From Paulownia fortunei (taxonomy: Eukaryota > Streptophyta > Magnoliopsida > Lamiales > Paulowniaceae), in assembly GCA_019321725.1 (NCBI GenBank), contig CM033118.1:10070071-10134070 (forward strand): a stretch of DNA of 64,000 nucleotides, given 5' to 3'. The translations under genes were made by a program, and so were the position numbers. The notes below the pieces were generated by a model that searched no databases, was not told the origin of the DNA, and saw only the letters and a list, made by a program, of their open reading frames with translations. This document shows positions 12,141 through 24,901 of this stretch, in pieces. The first letter of the stretch is position 1. Each line of letters begins with the position of its first letter.

Positions 12141-14063
12141 TATCTTATCTGGATTAATCCTTCTGCCTAGCCCGTTTTGTATTTTGTTTCTATTGAGAAC
12201 TCTTTCTTACTCTTTCTCTTAGACCTTTAGTCTTAGAGTAGGGAGAACCAATAAACAAAATTAGGCTTCAACAACTGGAATCTCCTATAACTCTTTATAG
12301 GAGGTCCTTCTTCAAGAATTTTAGAAGGTCCTCTACAACTCTTTGTAGAATATGCAGTGGTAGGTGCTTCTACAACTTTTGTGGAAGTTGTTTTTACAAC
12401 TATTGCAAAAAACTCTCTTTTTCACATTTTGTAAACCTCTTAAATTTGAGAACCATTCTCAAGTTTTAAGACTAATCCATATAGATTGGAGCTTAATAAT
12501 GTTTATTATTTGTCTAAATAATTCAAGTGGATCTAAAAGTGATAACTATTACTTTAAGAGAGAGAAAACTTAGCATCTATTCAACTATATATGTATTTAT
12601 AATATGATCTTTAATTAAAAATATCTCCCACTATTTTATTCAAATCTCATCCCGCTATAGATGGTGATTTAGGAAATCATATTTTCCAATGGCCTTGAGG
12701 CCTGATTATCCTTGACATACACCCTAATTTTATATGAGCCCATATGATAAACTAAAAGGTAGTTAACATATTAACAATTGCATTCTCATGCAACCCTCAA
12801 GCTATTTTACTTCACTCTTTCCATATACGCCAATTTATGAGCTCATATAATACTAAGTGTCAAGTGTTACCTATCAAACATCTATGTGAGTAAGATAACT
12901 AAAGTATGTCCCACAACTCGTGGCCAACACACTTAGCCCTCCTCCCCCAGGGCATATCCATGCTAATGGTGGTGATAGCTATTACCTCCACTTAGCACAT
13001 CCCAAGACTCATGGCTAATGAACTAAATATGGTAGTGTTTCACATGCTAACTACTTTTGATGGAAGGCTTAAATGAGGGCCCAGCCCAATATTGCCCATT
13101 TAATCTTGGTATAGAATTTTGTTAAAAAATTCTTAAACTTGACTTTCAAGTAAGGGTTTATTTTATAATTCCAATACCTCATTTTTTTTGTTTATTTATT
13201 TAAACATTATCCTAATGATCACAAGCATAATCAAAAGAAATGCATCTAACATATATACATAATAAAAGGGATTATCATAGGTCATATCCTATGCGATCCA
13301 CTCGAGCCAAAGTGGATCTAAGTTTGCTAAGGAAGCAATTAAAATGATAAATAGAACATATTCTATATATGAATGTATCACCCATATATTCATGGTCTTC
13401 ATTCCTTGGTTTTCTCCACCTTGCTCATTTTTCAAAAAAATACCTCACATTTTAATTCTATCCACATTAAGTTTGCTATAACCTAACAAGAAACTTTGGA
13501 ATTTCTTCCAAGAAGAAGTACATAGGAGGGAGATAGAATTTACATTCAGAGAAAATAATGAAAAGGTGAGACATGCGGGCCTCATTTAATTAAAACCCAA
13601 GGCATTCAAACCAAGCATTCATAATACACATAGATTATCCATAATAAAATGGTCTAGGCTTCATGATCATCCACTCTAGCATACATGCCTAATTTATACA
13701 TCAATTATAATAAATTCTAAGCATGTAAATATACCATGTATTTAACTTATCATTTTTCAAGTTTAGGAATTAAATTCATAATTTTTTTAAGAAAAATTCA
13801 TTTTTAGAATTTTAAAAATTAACCATTAATTTACAAAATTCAACAATTATAAACAATAAACAATTCGGGTTGTGGTAACTGTTTTTGTTACTACTGTTGA
13901 ATTTGCAAAATTACAGAATGTAAATGTAGCAAAAATTTAAAAATTCAGGAACATGCATAACATTAAGCATGCAATATCATATTCGATGCGATTTATCGAT
14001 GTTTATCGATTACACCTGAATATTTCATTTATCAAAAACAAAAAGGGATTTCACAAATATACC
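12141..14063 (-). other. Leader/LTR-associated sequence of copia element Y, no gene
   Basis: This 1.9 kb lies between the gag zinc knuckle and the hAT insertion. It has no convincing frame. It may hold the N-terminal gag, beyond recognition, and untranslated leader, perhaps with the inner part of the 5' LTR. I could not find the LTR end or a primer-binding site. Confidence 0.35.
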
Positions 14064-14866
14064 TAGGGATAGGCATCACGTCGGGTTCTATTAGGTTTAG
14101 GTTCTTTTGTCGGATACCTAATTTATCAAGTAGCAAAATATGCTACCCGACACCTATACGATATTAGCGGGTACCCGATTTATTGGATACCCAATCTGGT
14201 CAAGTTTGGGTTTTCTACTTTTCATTTTTTTTTCTTTTTCCCCTTTTATATGTTGACTACATAAGTTTTTTGTCTACAGAAGAAACTAGAGTCTCTCTTT
14301 CTCTCTCTCAAATTGTCAATTGTATCATTATCTTTTTTCTCTAAATCTTTTTATTTCCTCTCTCTATACTTCTTTCCACCTCTTTTGATTCCTTCTGATT
14401 CTGGGTTTCTTGAAGCTTTCAGAGTTACAACGGATCAAAACTATCGAGTCACTCTCCATCATCATGCCCTAACCCAACATAGACAAAGTCAACCACCTAT
14501 CCTCCAGTGTCCTCATCTCCTTCTCATTTTTCCGTCGTCGCCTTCTCCGCTGCCATCAACCACCTCTCCCTTTCCTTCTGTTGCTTTATCTTCATCTATC
14601 TTTTGCCCTCTCCAAATGATTTTAAAGTGAAATAAAATGAAGAAGCCATAGGGCTTTCTCTAATTTATTTAATTTTTTTAATAATATATCAGGTACCTGA
14701 TCGGATATTCAGGTAGCAAAACTTCTAGTTACACGATATCCAACCTAAATTTTCACTATTGAGTATTGGATATACCCGATAACTAGTATTTTTTGAAAAA
14801 ACTAACCCTATCAAGTTTTAATAAATTGGTGGGACCTAAAAACCCGTGCCCAAATGCCCACCCCTA
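14064..14866. mobile_element. Non-autonomous hAT-type element (803 bp) with 8-bp target duplication
   Basis: The left end reads TAGGGATAGGCATCACGTCGGG, and the right end, reverse complemented, TAGGGGTGGGCATTTGGGCACG. These are short imperfect terminal inverted repeats of the hAT kind, followed inward by repeated CGGGTACCCG-like sequence often seen in plant hAT elements. The flanks are AATATACC and AATGTACC, an 8-base target duplication with one mismatch, as expected for hAT. No transposase is present. A CT-rich, untranslated-leader-like stretch fills 14280-14600; the open frame over it (14313-14630) lacks any recognisable domain. Confidence 0.85.
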
Positions 14867-16934
14867 AATGTACCTTTGCAAGTACTCCTGTTGATGTAGG
14901 GTGTAAAGCAATTTAAATTGCTATCCTCCTTATCAACTCTTTGTAGGAATCTCAAAATCTTGGTCCTGGATTAGAAATTGATTCACTTGAGGAATTCGAG
15001 CATCTTCCCTCTACTGGTATCCACACCATGAGCAAGATGACAGTTCAATATTTCTAATAGAAAATATTATATTGAATTTTTATTTCTAATTTAGAATTTT
15101 AGGAGTGCAGTTCAATTCTTAAATCTACTAATGATAGAAGAAATAAATTTAATCAAAAAGGGATTGAACTTTTTTGATGGAATAAGAAAATCTCAAAAAA
15201 GAAGAAAGAGGAGGTGAAAGGAGATACGTCGGAGTTTTCTCAAAGCTCTCACACATTTTTTTGTGGGGAGAGAATATTTATTCTATCTGCAAGACTTAAT
15301 CACATTAGGTATGTATCTCCTTCATTTCTTATCCTATCTTATTTCCATCTTTAACTATGATATTTTGACTTTCTAATCAAGACATCCTATTAGGCCTCCC
15401 ACAAGCACATCAACCTTTGGGCTTGGACTTTAATTAATTAAGTCCATTTAATTGAACCCCAACAATTAAACAAGCCCAACTTAATTAATTAATCCAATCA
15501 ATTAATTAATTGATTCCATCAATGACACCTAATCAAATTAATCCCAATTAAATAATTATATTATTTAATCAAATAAAATAATTTAACCCCTTAAATTATT
15601 TTATGCCTTATCTCAATCAATTGATCCTATCATTTAATTGGTTCAATCAAGGCCTCGTAATCAAATTTGGCCCAATTTAAAATAATCATATTATTCAAAT
15701 TGGTCAAATTAATTTAACCCCTTAAATTAATTTAGGCCCATTAAGTACTCAATCCAATCAATTAATTGATTCATTCCCAAAAATCACCTAATCATAATTA
15801 AGTCAAATTAAATAATCTTACTATTTTAATTGGATGAATTAATTTAATCTTTAAATTAATTCTAGCTCCAATTAAATTAATCTCCATTAATTAACTTGAT
15901 CCAACTCCTTAGATATTATTCTAGATAGAAGTGATCTATCTTGTTTTGTTTGTGACCCATTAGGTTCACAACTAAACTAGTAGTGGGCTTGCAACTCCTG
16001 CAACTTAGTGAATAAATAATATTTTGATTGATTGATCTGTCTTGTAACTAACTCCTTAATTCCAATAACCTCGCAAGTTAAGGGAAACACCTAGTTGTAC
16101 ATCTTGACTACCTAGTTTTATGTGAATTAACAAGTGAACCTATTTCTATTACGAGTACCATGTCGATTAAGTCTAGGGCATGGATTATTAGTCGAAATTC
16201 TAACTGACTTAATAACTATGATCCCGTCCCTAGTCACATTGACTCGTGATGAATCATTAGAAAACTCTCGTCTAAAATTCATCCTGCTTTTGCCAAAGGC
16301 TTCTGGACTGTGGAATGTATACAAGATTCACCTATTCTGCTAGGTAGTTGATGATCCCTTTTTGGCAACTCATTAACCTCCATACACGAAGATCATACAC
16401 GAAACATAAATCCCTTGTGATTGTCTATAATTGGGAAATACATCAAAGCGCTATGATATTGTGCATAAGATTACCATGTTGTCTCAAGTCAATGACTAAT
16501 TTATGCACTATCGTAGCTAAAAAATTCTCATTCAACAAACAACGTTCCCAATTAAGAATTTTTCATGGGTCTGTTCAGTGTATTACCCACATACTTGCAC
16601 TAGCATCACCATACCAATGCCTATGGAACGAGACATCCTCCTTTCAAACATGGATCTTGTGCGCGAGTCTTTATGGGTTTATCGATGTCCCAACTCAATG
16701 AACCTTAATTTAGAACTAATTTAACACCAAAGTCATAGAGGTTTATTCGATGATCACCATTATATTTGTGACCATTCCCGTAGCTATGTATGGTTTAGGG
16801 ACTTTATCTAATTGCTTAAACGCAAGTAAAGATAAAGAATTGCCAGTTTGGTAATATACTTCAAATAAGATTCTTTATCTGGTAGAGTATAGAAGCGACA
16901 ATTAATTGGCACGTCGAGCACTACTCTAACAACA
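14867..16934 (-). repeat. 5' LTR region of copia element Y
   Basis: The outer 530 bases (16400-16934) match the 3' LTR fragment at 8835-9408. The outer end TGTTGTTAGAG (minus strand, from 16934) lies directly inside copia coding sequence of element X, so this LTR is the 5' LTR of an inserted element. The inner limit is uncertain. The body is very rich in TTAATTAA-like words. Open frames at 16134-16343 and 16348-16701 are inside the LTR and are not genes. Confidence 0.6.
15480..15900. repeat. Three imperfect tandem copies, period about 130 bp
   Basis: The phrase AATTTAACCCCTTAAATTA recurs at about 15580, 15710 and, more diverged, 15840, each time followed by a Pro/Leu-free AT-rich segment with AATCAATTAATTGAT. 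The spacing is about 129-130 bp. It lies inside the LTR of element Y. Confidence 0.6.
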
Positions 16935-17500
16935 TCTACATAGAGAAAATTTAAAGGATTAGTAGTTTGCTCCACTTGTCCCATAAATGGTGATTTAACC
17001 ATCTTTCCCTTGATGCAAGATTCACAAGTTAGCATCTCTTGTGAGCCCGTGAGGTCAAGCAACTGTGTCATCTTGTGAACTTTTTCTTTAGAGATATGAC
17101 CGAATTCAACATGCCTCAAATATACAATATATTGATTATCTATTTTTCTTCAATTATAACTTTGTTGAATATACATCAAGGAATTTCAAGGCTGGATAGA
17201 TCATTTGTTAATACCAATACAAATTAAGATCTATGGAATATTTTTTTTCTTTTAATTCTTTAATCAAAACCCTCTATGTCCAACAAACATGCTCTTTAAC
17301 AATGTCTAGTACCAAAGATAAATTATTAATACTATCTTAATTATATCACCCAGACCTAAGTGGAACGTCCCTGTGTCCAATAAAGCAACATTTGTTGTAT
17401 TCACAAGCTTAAGGGTTGTCCTTTCTCTTAGCCTCTTTCTTCTTTTCATCCTCAGCAATTCCTTGTAGAGATGGAATCATTATTCGATATCCAATTCTTA
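16935..17500 (-). pseudogene. Copia element X fragment (gag end and pre-integrase)
   Basis: A frame from 17119 reads MRHVEFGHISKEKVHKMTQL and then TCESCIKGKMVKSPFMGQ, with NPLNFLYVDV before the join. This is the gag-pre-integrase domain of copia elements, with its HxLGH-like start (here FGHIS) and the Cys pair of the TCESC block. From about 17480 to 17400 a Lys-rich block matches 11.85-11.95 kb of element Y. The coding match stops exactly where the LTR of Y begins at 16934, so X is the older target. The remainder of X is not recognised. Confidence 0.75.
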
Positions 17501-17721
17501 AGAAGAATTGCTAACTCAAATGGTTAATTTCTACAAAGCACTGACTTGAAGCTTGTTTGAACCTTTCTAATACATACAACTATTAAAAGTGTGAATATTT
17601 TTGAAGGATTCTTTAAAATTTGGATTAGACTTAAATATCCTTTTGACATATTTAATTTTAAGGACAATTAAGTACTTTGATAATTGTTTAATTTTATTTA
17701 TTAATCAAATAATTTATGTTA

Positions 17722-17940
17722 AATGATATCAGTCAATTTATTTGTTTGATTGATTGATTAGAACTTCAAAAGCATGAGCAATAATTATATTAATGATATC
17801 AATCAATTTATTAGTTTGATTATTGATTGGTTGGAATTTCAAATGCATGAACACTAATATGTATTAATGATATTAGTCAATTTATTTATTTTATTTTTAA
17901 TTTAAGTTCTTATAGTGCTTGATATAATCAAAAATATAAT
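17722..17940. repeat. Three tandem copies, period 70-74 bp
   Basis: AATGATAT(C/T)A(G/A)TCAATTTATT begins at 17722, 17792 and 17866. Units one and two also share GAACTTCAAAAGCATGA-like and TTGATTGATTG sequence; the third unit is more diverged. Confidence 0.75.
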
Positions 17941-20900
17941 TATATATCATAATATTTTATGGTAATGTCTACCGAAATTCAATAGTTAACTCGATCCTTA
18001 AATTATCTGATAAATTAATTTAAAACATTTTAACATAATATGTTAGACATAAAATGTACATATATTAACATTATATTGATAAGTTACATATAGTATATTT
18101 TAGTGGTAGTTCACTAAATACTTTAAGATTTTATTCAAAGTTAGAATAAAAATCATTTAGTAATCACGTTTTGTCGTTTCTGTCAATATGATATATATAA
18201 ATTTTATGATGCTCTATTTGGTACATAAATTTTGCCATAAATAAGATTAGTATATATTGAATGAGGTTTATCGACTTCTTCATCTAGAACTTTTTATAAT
18301 GACATATATACTTTCAAATATAAATTTAATTTTATTTATCCATTTACTTTTTCATGATACTTCAATTGATTAAAGCAAATCCTATCATTGTGATAACATA
18401 TATAAAAAATTGAGTAACAATAAATAATCATATGAACTAAAAATATAAATATGCATAGTTAACTAATAAGTCAAAATACATCTAGATAGAAGCAGTAACT
18501 TTAATTAAAATTTATGATATGAGATTTAAAATTCAATTTTTGAAAGTTGAGGTTTAAAAAAAAGTAGAAAAATAAAAGAAATATTTATTTTACCTTTATT
18601 GGATTTTCTTTTGTGTCTTTTTTTCCTATTAGGCCTAACTAACAAGATGAAAAATCCAAAAACCAAATTAAAACTATAGATATTAAAAAAGTTCTTGAAT
18701 TAGAAATATCACACTTAACCTCTGAGTAAATTTTAATAAAAGTTTCAAAAGTTAAAGATTAAATTTCATAGCATGTTATAATTTTAGAATTATTGCTCTT
18801 CCTTCAATTATATTGTATTTCAATCCCTTTTTTTTCGTAATAATATTTTCACATTTTACTTGCATGGAGGTATATGAATAGAAAATTTCAAGTTTATGTT
18901 ATCATTATGATAGTATTTAGGTTTATCAAATAAAATATAATATGAATATTTAAAAGAAGAATTAGAAGTGAATAGATTAAAAAGTGCTATTATAAGATAT
19001 TTAAAAGAAAAATTAAGTGCACATCATTCTATAAATGTTTTGTAGTGAGATTTGGATATTATTTAATATATATGTGAAAATTCAATTATGTGCGTGAAAT
19101 ATATTCAAAACTAAATGTGAATTTTTTTTCTCTAGATTAACTAAGAAGATTACCCATACCCTAAAAAGCTTAAAACATATAATACATTGCAAGATTTCAT
19201 ACATAATAATATATTTTTAAAATTTTATTTAGATTATTTTATAGTAAAAATTTTAATAATTCTTAGATCGATTTTATTTGATCTATTGATCACTTATTTT
19301 TTATTAGGTAGCTTGATTTGCATACTTAATATTAATTCAATCTCCACTAGCTCTTTTAAAAAAAATAGTAATGTATTTAGTTGAATGGCATATATGAATA
19401 AATATTAAATTATGTCATTATAATATATAGATTGGTTGAAAATTTGAACTTATAAAGTTGTATTCTATTCATTATTAAAAATCTTTATGTAATGACAGTA
19501 TATAACTTATTGACTTAGTGATTTCATTTACAATTATATATAATATGAGTAATTTTATTTCAATAATTAGAGTTTTAGAAAATAAATTTATCATTTGTGT
19601 ACTTTTAGTTTAGATTATTTCTAGTTAATTCAATAAATTAGTTTAGTTATATCTTTAAGTAATGAGTTATTCAATTAAGTTTAAAAAGTCACTACAAAAA
19701 TGACATTTTACAATTTGTTATCTAAAAGTTAAAGAATACAAAAAGAACAAAAATTCAAATTTTTACTAAAGTACAAATGAATAAGTGAAAAATAGAGTGG
19801 ATTTCTATGATTTGTGATTTATTTTACATTTACAAATTGATCATACACAATAAAATAAATATTTAAATTAATTATGATTTATTTTTATAAAATACTTATT
19901 AATCTAAATTGTTGCATTACAATTTACTTTTTAAACAATATTTTCACAAGAAAATAATCCAAATTAATTAGACCGTCATCTAAATTTAACAATTTTAATC
20001 TATACCATTGATTTTTAAAATTATAATATAAATTGTTTTGTATATGATGATATAGGAGTTGTAAATATATGCAAGTTTATTTAGGTTGGCAATGGACCTC
20101 TTTTGTAATAGTTTTATTTATTTTTCAGTTTAAATATAACCATTATTAAAATATAGATTAATAAAAACTTTAACATCCTTAGAATTTATAATTATGTTTA
20201 GACATAAAATATTTTTAGTCCTACAACTTAGCTTATTTTTACTCTTACTTCTTCAAAAGGTGAGTCTGTCAATTTATGTATAGCATTTTTCAAACATTGA
20301 AAAATTCGCCCCAAAAAAAAATAAAATTGGCTTGAAAATGTCACAAGCCCAAAATTTGACAACTAAAATTGGGGATTTGTTTTTAAAAAAATGGAGGAAA
20401 AGTTACTTATGTGGAATTATCTATTGGTTATTTTTGAAGGCACAATGCTATATCTCCATCCAAATGAATTTTGTTTATTTTACCTCAAAAGAATTGGAAA
20501 TAAAGAAGAGATTGAGCTAAAAAATTTATATATATAAAAATTTTAAATATGGTGTTAATATATCTATAATTGTATCTCTACTAGATTATATTAAGAGTTT
20601 TTGAAATATTGTATTATACAATTTAAAGATCAAGTTAGTTATTGAATATGTCGACATCTTCATAAATATTATGAGATATATATATATATATCATAATTTT
20701 TTATTATTTAATGCTCAATAAGGACATAAAATTATTTATTATTAAATATATTTATTATTAATTAAATAAGTTAATTTATTTTATCAAAGTCCAATATTAT
20801 TTCCTATCATCCAGGAAATACTTCAATGACATGTATAAAATGATTCATCTTAAAAAACATATTTAATTTATTAAATGTATATAAGATTTTTCTTTGTTAT

Positions 20901-22642
20901 TCAAATTGATTGTATTCTAAAAACTAAATAAAAAGAAAAAATAATTAATTAAAGCGACTCGATCCAGTTAGATCTCAACTAGGAGATTTCTTCACTAATT
21001 ACACATTTGAATAAATGATATTTTTTTTGTCACTTCTTTTTCCTTGTTCATTTTTATTATTTTGAAGGAAAATATGTGAAAGATGATTTTGAGAGAAATT
21101 TTAGCTTTTTGTCCTTGTAAAAACAATCAATAGAGAAATCCGCATCAATAATTGTTTATCTATTTCTAAAAAGTCCTTGAATCATGTGTCATATATTGGG
21201 CACGTGATGAAACTTGGGCTAAATGTGCCAATTTTGGAAAGACGATATATGTAAATTACCAAACCCATATTTCAAAGGACCAAAATAAAAATAAGCCAAG
21301 TTATAGGACCAAAAATACACTTTTACCTTTATATTCATATAACATTATCAAATTCAACAATATGGATGAAGTCTTGTTCAGTTATGAAAATCAATTAAAT
21401 TTTTTTACAAACTTACAGTTGTTTGAGATATTTAAGAGTATATGCAAGCTCTTCATTTATTGTTTCAACTTTGCCTTCACTTTCTCTAATTATTAATTGA
21501 TATTGATTTATATCAAACTTATAAAATTAATTGATTCTATTTTATTCATGATTTTGTCATATTCTTATCATGTTATCAGTTAAAAGGAAAAAAAAAAAAC
21601 AAGATCAACAACTAAGTTTTGAATAAAGAAGAAGAAATAACCGAAAATAAAAACACTATGAAACCAAATGAAAAGAGAATAACTAGAAATGTCGTTGTCA
21701 ACAAAAGAAGAATTAATCCAACCAAAAAAATAAAGAATTATAGTTTGTAGCTTTATTGATAAAAAATTTACTCAATTAAATTGTTATTTAAATTTTAAAT
21801 ATTCAATAATTTCGTATGTTTAAATACTTTATTCAATCAACTTTTTTGAATGATTTGTTTTCTCAAACATTGCTACCTTCGATTATTTTAAATATTACTT
21901 AAATTAATATGAATAATTTATAATGAGATTATATATTTTATTACTCCTATTTTTGCAAATATAACATTAATGGTAGAATGATATATGTTTGTTAAATGAT
22001 TAGAGCTTTGTTAAAAAAATACTTAGTGCTAAAATCAAAGTACAATAAAAATAAGAATTAAGTTAAAAATACAGTATATCTTTAATAATAGTTTATCACT
22101 AAAATTTATTATTATCATCAAAGTCTTTACGCACGTAAATTTTACTAGTTCAGTTAAGCTAGGCAATTCTTGCACTTTTTCTTTTTATGTCCTGGCATGT
22201 TGCAATTGTGGTTGCATTACAAATGTACTTTTTCACATATAAGATCTACGTATTGTAATGAATACTTATTCAAAGCAATATAATTTGGATTTTCCACTCT
22301 CCCTTTCAAAAAGTGTGTTGGCTACTCTCGTTTCTTTTACTTTTTCTTTATCCCACTAAGGGTTAAACAGCGAATCCTTGAGAACCAACGTCGGCCTGCC
22401 TTCTTGATCGGGCTGCAGCCCTTTGGCAAGTTTGCAAGTCGAGATCCCCACAATAATATTGATGTATCCTTTAGCTCACTGCCTTTTCACCACTTTGCTC
22501 TATCTAAACTCCTCTATTCCACCACATTATCCCCACAACATCCATATCCACGATTTCGTGCGTCTCTCGTCATACTAATGCAAACCACAATTACACACAC
22601 TTCTTGTTTTCCCTCAAAAGTGCACAAGTTTAGAGGGGTCCT
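17941..22642. other. AT-rich gene-free stretch
   Basis: Nearly 4.7 kb with no convincing coding frame. Frames of 60-90 codons such as 19187-19384, 20332-20520 and 22404-22679 have no recognisable motif and low-complexity composition. A short (AT)n run lies at about 20671-20690. From 22300 to 22640 the sequence is more CT-rich. Confidence 0.6.
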
Positions 22643-22825
22643 ACAATCTTTCCCTTCACCGAAAACAATAGATTTTTAATGACGCTTTTCAATCTTTTCA
22701 TTCACCAAAAAGAGCACATTTATGGGCTTTTACAATCTTCCTCGTCAGCCAAAATAACACATTTCTTCTAGGGTTTCTACAATCTTCCTACTTACCAAAA
22801 AGAATACATTTTCTTTTCTTTTTTA
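22643..22825. repeat. Four imperfect tandem copies, period about 43-47 bp
   Basis: Units start with CAATCTT at about 22643, 22690, 22733 and 22780. Each continues with a (T)CACCAAAAA or CAGCCAAAA-type block and then a (A)CACATTT-type block. A degenerate fifth unit may follow near 22840. This minisatellite lies just outside the CACTA element. Confidence 0.6.
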
Positions 22826-22953
22826 GGTTAGAGATTTTCTCGTCAACCAAAAATTTCCAGGGTTAAAGGTTTCCCCCTTCACATAGAAAAACTCAGCTCG
22901 TGACACTTTTTTTCCTCTTTCGGGGTTAGAAATTTTTTTATCAATAAAAAATT

Positions 22954-23395
22954 CACTATAAGAAAAAGAGAAAATAGCGACGAACTTTTAGTGACGGCAA
23001 TACACGTTCGTCGCTAAGTTACATATTAGCAACGAATCAATAAAATACCGTCGCTAAGTATGATTAAAAATTAGTGACGCCAACACATCAATCGTCGCTA
23101 ACTCTAATTTGATATTTATTATATTTTTCAGAAATGTTAGTGACGAATAAATATTCTATGTCGTCGCTAATTTTTATTTAATTTTTATTTTTACAAATAA
23201 CTTAGTGATGATATTCGAGGTAATCGTCGCTAAAATGTATGTTAACTTACATGTTAGCGACAAAGTGGCTACATGTCGTCACTGAGGTTCATTTAATTTT
23301 TATTTTTAAAAAATAACTTAGCGACGATATTAGAGGTAGTCGTCGCTAAAATATATGTTAGCGACGATTGGGTTTTGATTCATCGCTAATTTAAC
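22954..23395 (+). repeat. CACTA left terminal repeat and subterminal motif array
   Basis: More than a dozen copies of TTAGCGACGA-like words and their complement TCGTCGCTAA occur here in both orientations, for example near 22974, 23010, 23050, 23093, 23225, 23275 and 23340. In En/Spm-type elements such subterminal words are the binding sites of the TNPA protein. That role is inferred here. Confidence 0.85.
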
Positions 23396-24901
23396 TGTTT
23401 TTATTCTCCCCCTTTTTTCCCCGATTAAAACCCTCATCTATCTCTCTCTTTTCTCTCTTTTTCTCTCCCGCGCCTTCGTCGACAAGAAATCCATCAGCTA
23501 CTGTTGCTCCACCGTTAGCCACCCCTAATCGTCCCCCTTAATCCGTCAGCCACCAAAGCTACGCTAGCAGCCACCACCGGCCTCCTGCTGAACCTCCGCC
23601 AGCCACCGTCCAAGCTTGCTTTGCCCTGTAGCTGCACATTCGCCACTGCCATCCTACACCAAGTGAGTTGTTAAAGCTTAAACAAGTTTTGTATATTAGT
23701 TTATTTAATTAAAATGTTGACACCATTGATGGAGAAAATTATTCCCTTGTGCCCCATTTGTATACATTGTTGATGTAGAAAAATTACAGCAAATTGGTTT
23801 CTTTAGGGAAATATTTGGATTTGTTGTAGGTGTTTTGAAAATATTTTGGGAAAATGTATTTTGAGAAAATGTGATGTACTGAGAGGAAAATATTTTGAAA
23901 AAATGTAATATATATTTTATTTTTATTTTGAATGAATGAGGAATGAAAATATTTGAGAAAATAAATACCAACTTTCAGTAGGATTTTAAGAGAAAATCCG
24001 AATTATTATAGAGGGTTTTTAGTGCAATCACCTTCAACAACTTTGCACTAAATCTCTAGCCATTTTCACATTGCTTGAACTAAAATGACAAATATTAGAC
24101 AATGATAATCAATACACAAGTTATGAGAGTTATTGGTTTTTTTCCTCCTCATGTATAAGTTATGTAAAAGAGTTCTTGTTATTAATATGTCAAATGTCAA
24201 ACTATTATTCTTTTAAGTTTTAAAAAATATAAATGGCAACTAATCCTTCACCATGGAACCCAAACAAGACTTTTGTCTTTGTTTTTTTATATTAGAATTA
24301 GAACAAAAAATATTGCACCAATATTTCAGCCCACAATAACTTATGTCCAATAAGTTACTCCTAACATTGAACAATGGAATCTACATTTAATGTAGGTGCA
24401 ATTCACATGATAATATGACGTTAGTAACGAGCATGATTTATATTTATAACATATTGTAACTTGATATTTGAGGATGATCTTTTATCTATTTCCTAAGTTA
24501 GATAATCTTATTCTAGAGATTTGATACAATTGATATCTTATCCCTTAACCACATTATATTTGATATACTACAATATTTGCTAGAATGGGATTAGTCCTTA
24601 GCTAGTTTGCAAAAATGCATTGCATTTGTACCTCATTTTCTTGAATTTATTTTTTATTTTTTGGAGTATATACATATCATGAATATGCATTCACAAATCT
24701 TAGACCCTGTTTGGAATTTAGCATCAAACAATTTTAAAATCTTGAATAATTTTAAAATTTGATGTTAGATTCTGAATTGTCTAGTTTGGACAGTTTGAGA
24801 ACGTATACTTAATTGTGGTTCTATTAGTATGCTATTTGTCTCATGTACGTAATTAACTATTTTGGTTCGTATCTTCCTTTATTCTTCGGGTACACTATAA
24901 T

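Larger units (their letters stand above)
8835..16934 (-). mobile_element. Ty1/copia element Y, decayed, with truncated 3' LTR
   Basis: On the minus strand: 5' LTR starting at 16934, a leader with no clear genes (13.9-12.15 kb), gag zinc knuckle (12134-12093), pre-integrase and integrase (about 11.6-10.9 kb), start of reverse transcriptase (about 10.6 kb), RNase H end (about 9.65 kb), polypurine tract (9421-9409), 3' LTR (9408-8835). This is the copia order, with integrase ahead of reverse transcriptase. All frames are heavily broken. An hAT-type element interrupts the 5' part (14064-14866). Where the 5' LTR ends is not resolved; no Met-tRNA PBS was found. Confidence 0.75.

Noticed and set aside
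14313..14630. Open frame of 105 residues
   Set aside because: It is a CT-rich, Ser/Pro/Leu-biased reading inside the hAT-type element, with no domain, and is best seen as leader-like low-complexity sequence.
16348..16701. Open frame of 117 residues
   Set aside because: It is inside the copia LTR, and the homologous LTR at 8.84-9.41 kb is not open over it.
22404..22679. Open frame of 91 residues next to the minisatellite
   Set aside because: No motif, and it ends in repeat sequence. No splice or start context supports it.
22970..23395. Regularly spaced short repeats that resemble a CRISPR array
   Set aside because: The words occur in both orientations, spacers vary, and the whole lies inside a CACTA terminus in a plant genome.
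24700..24800. Possible small MITE inside the CACTA element (palindromic TTTAAAATCTTGAATAATTTTAAAA)
   Set aside because: The palindrome is short and AT-rich, and no target duplication could be placed.
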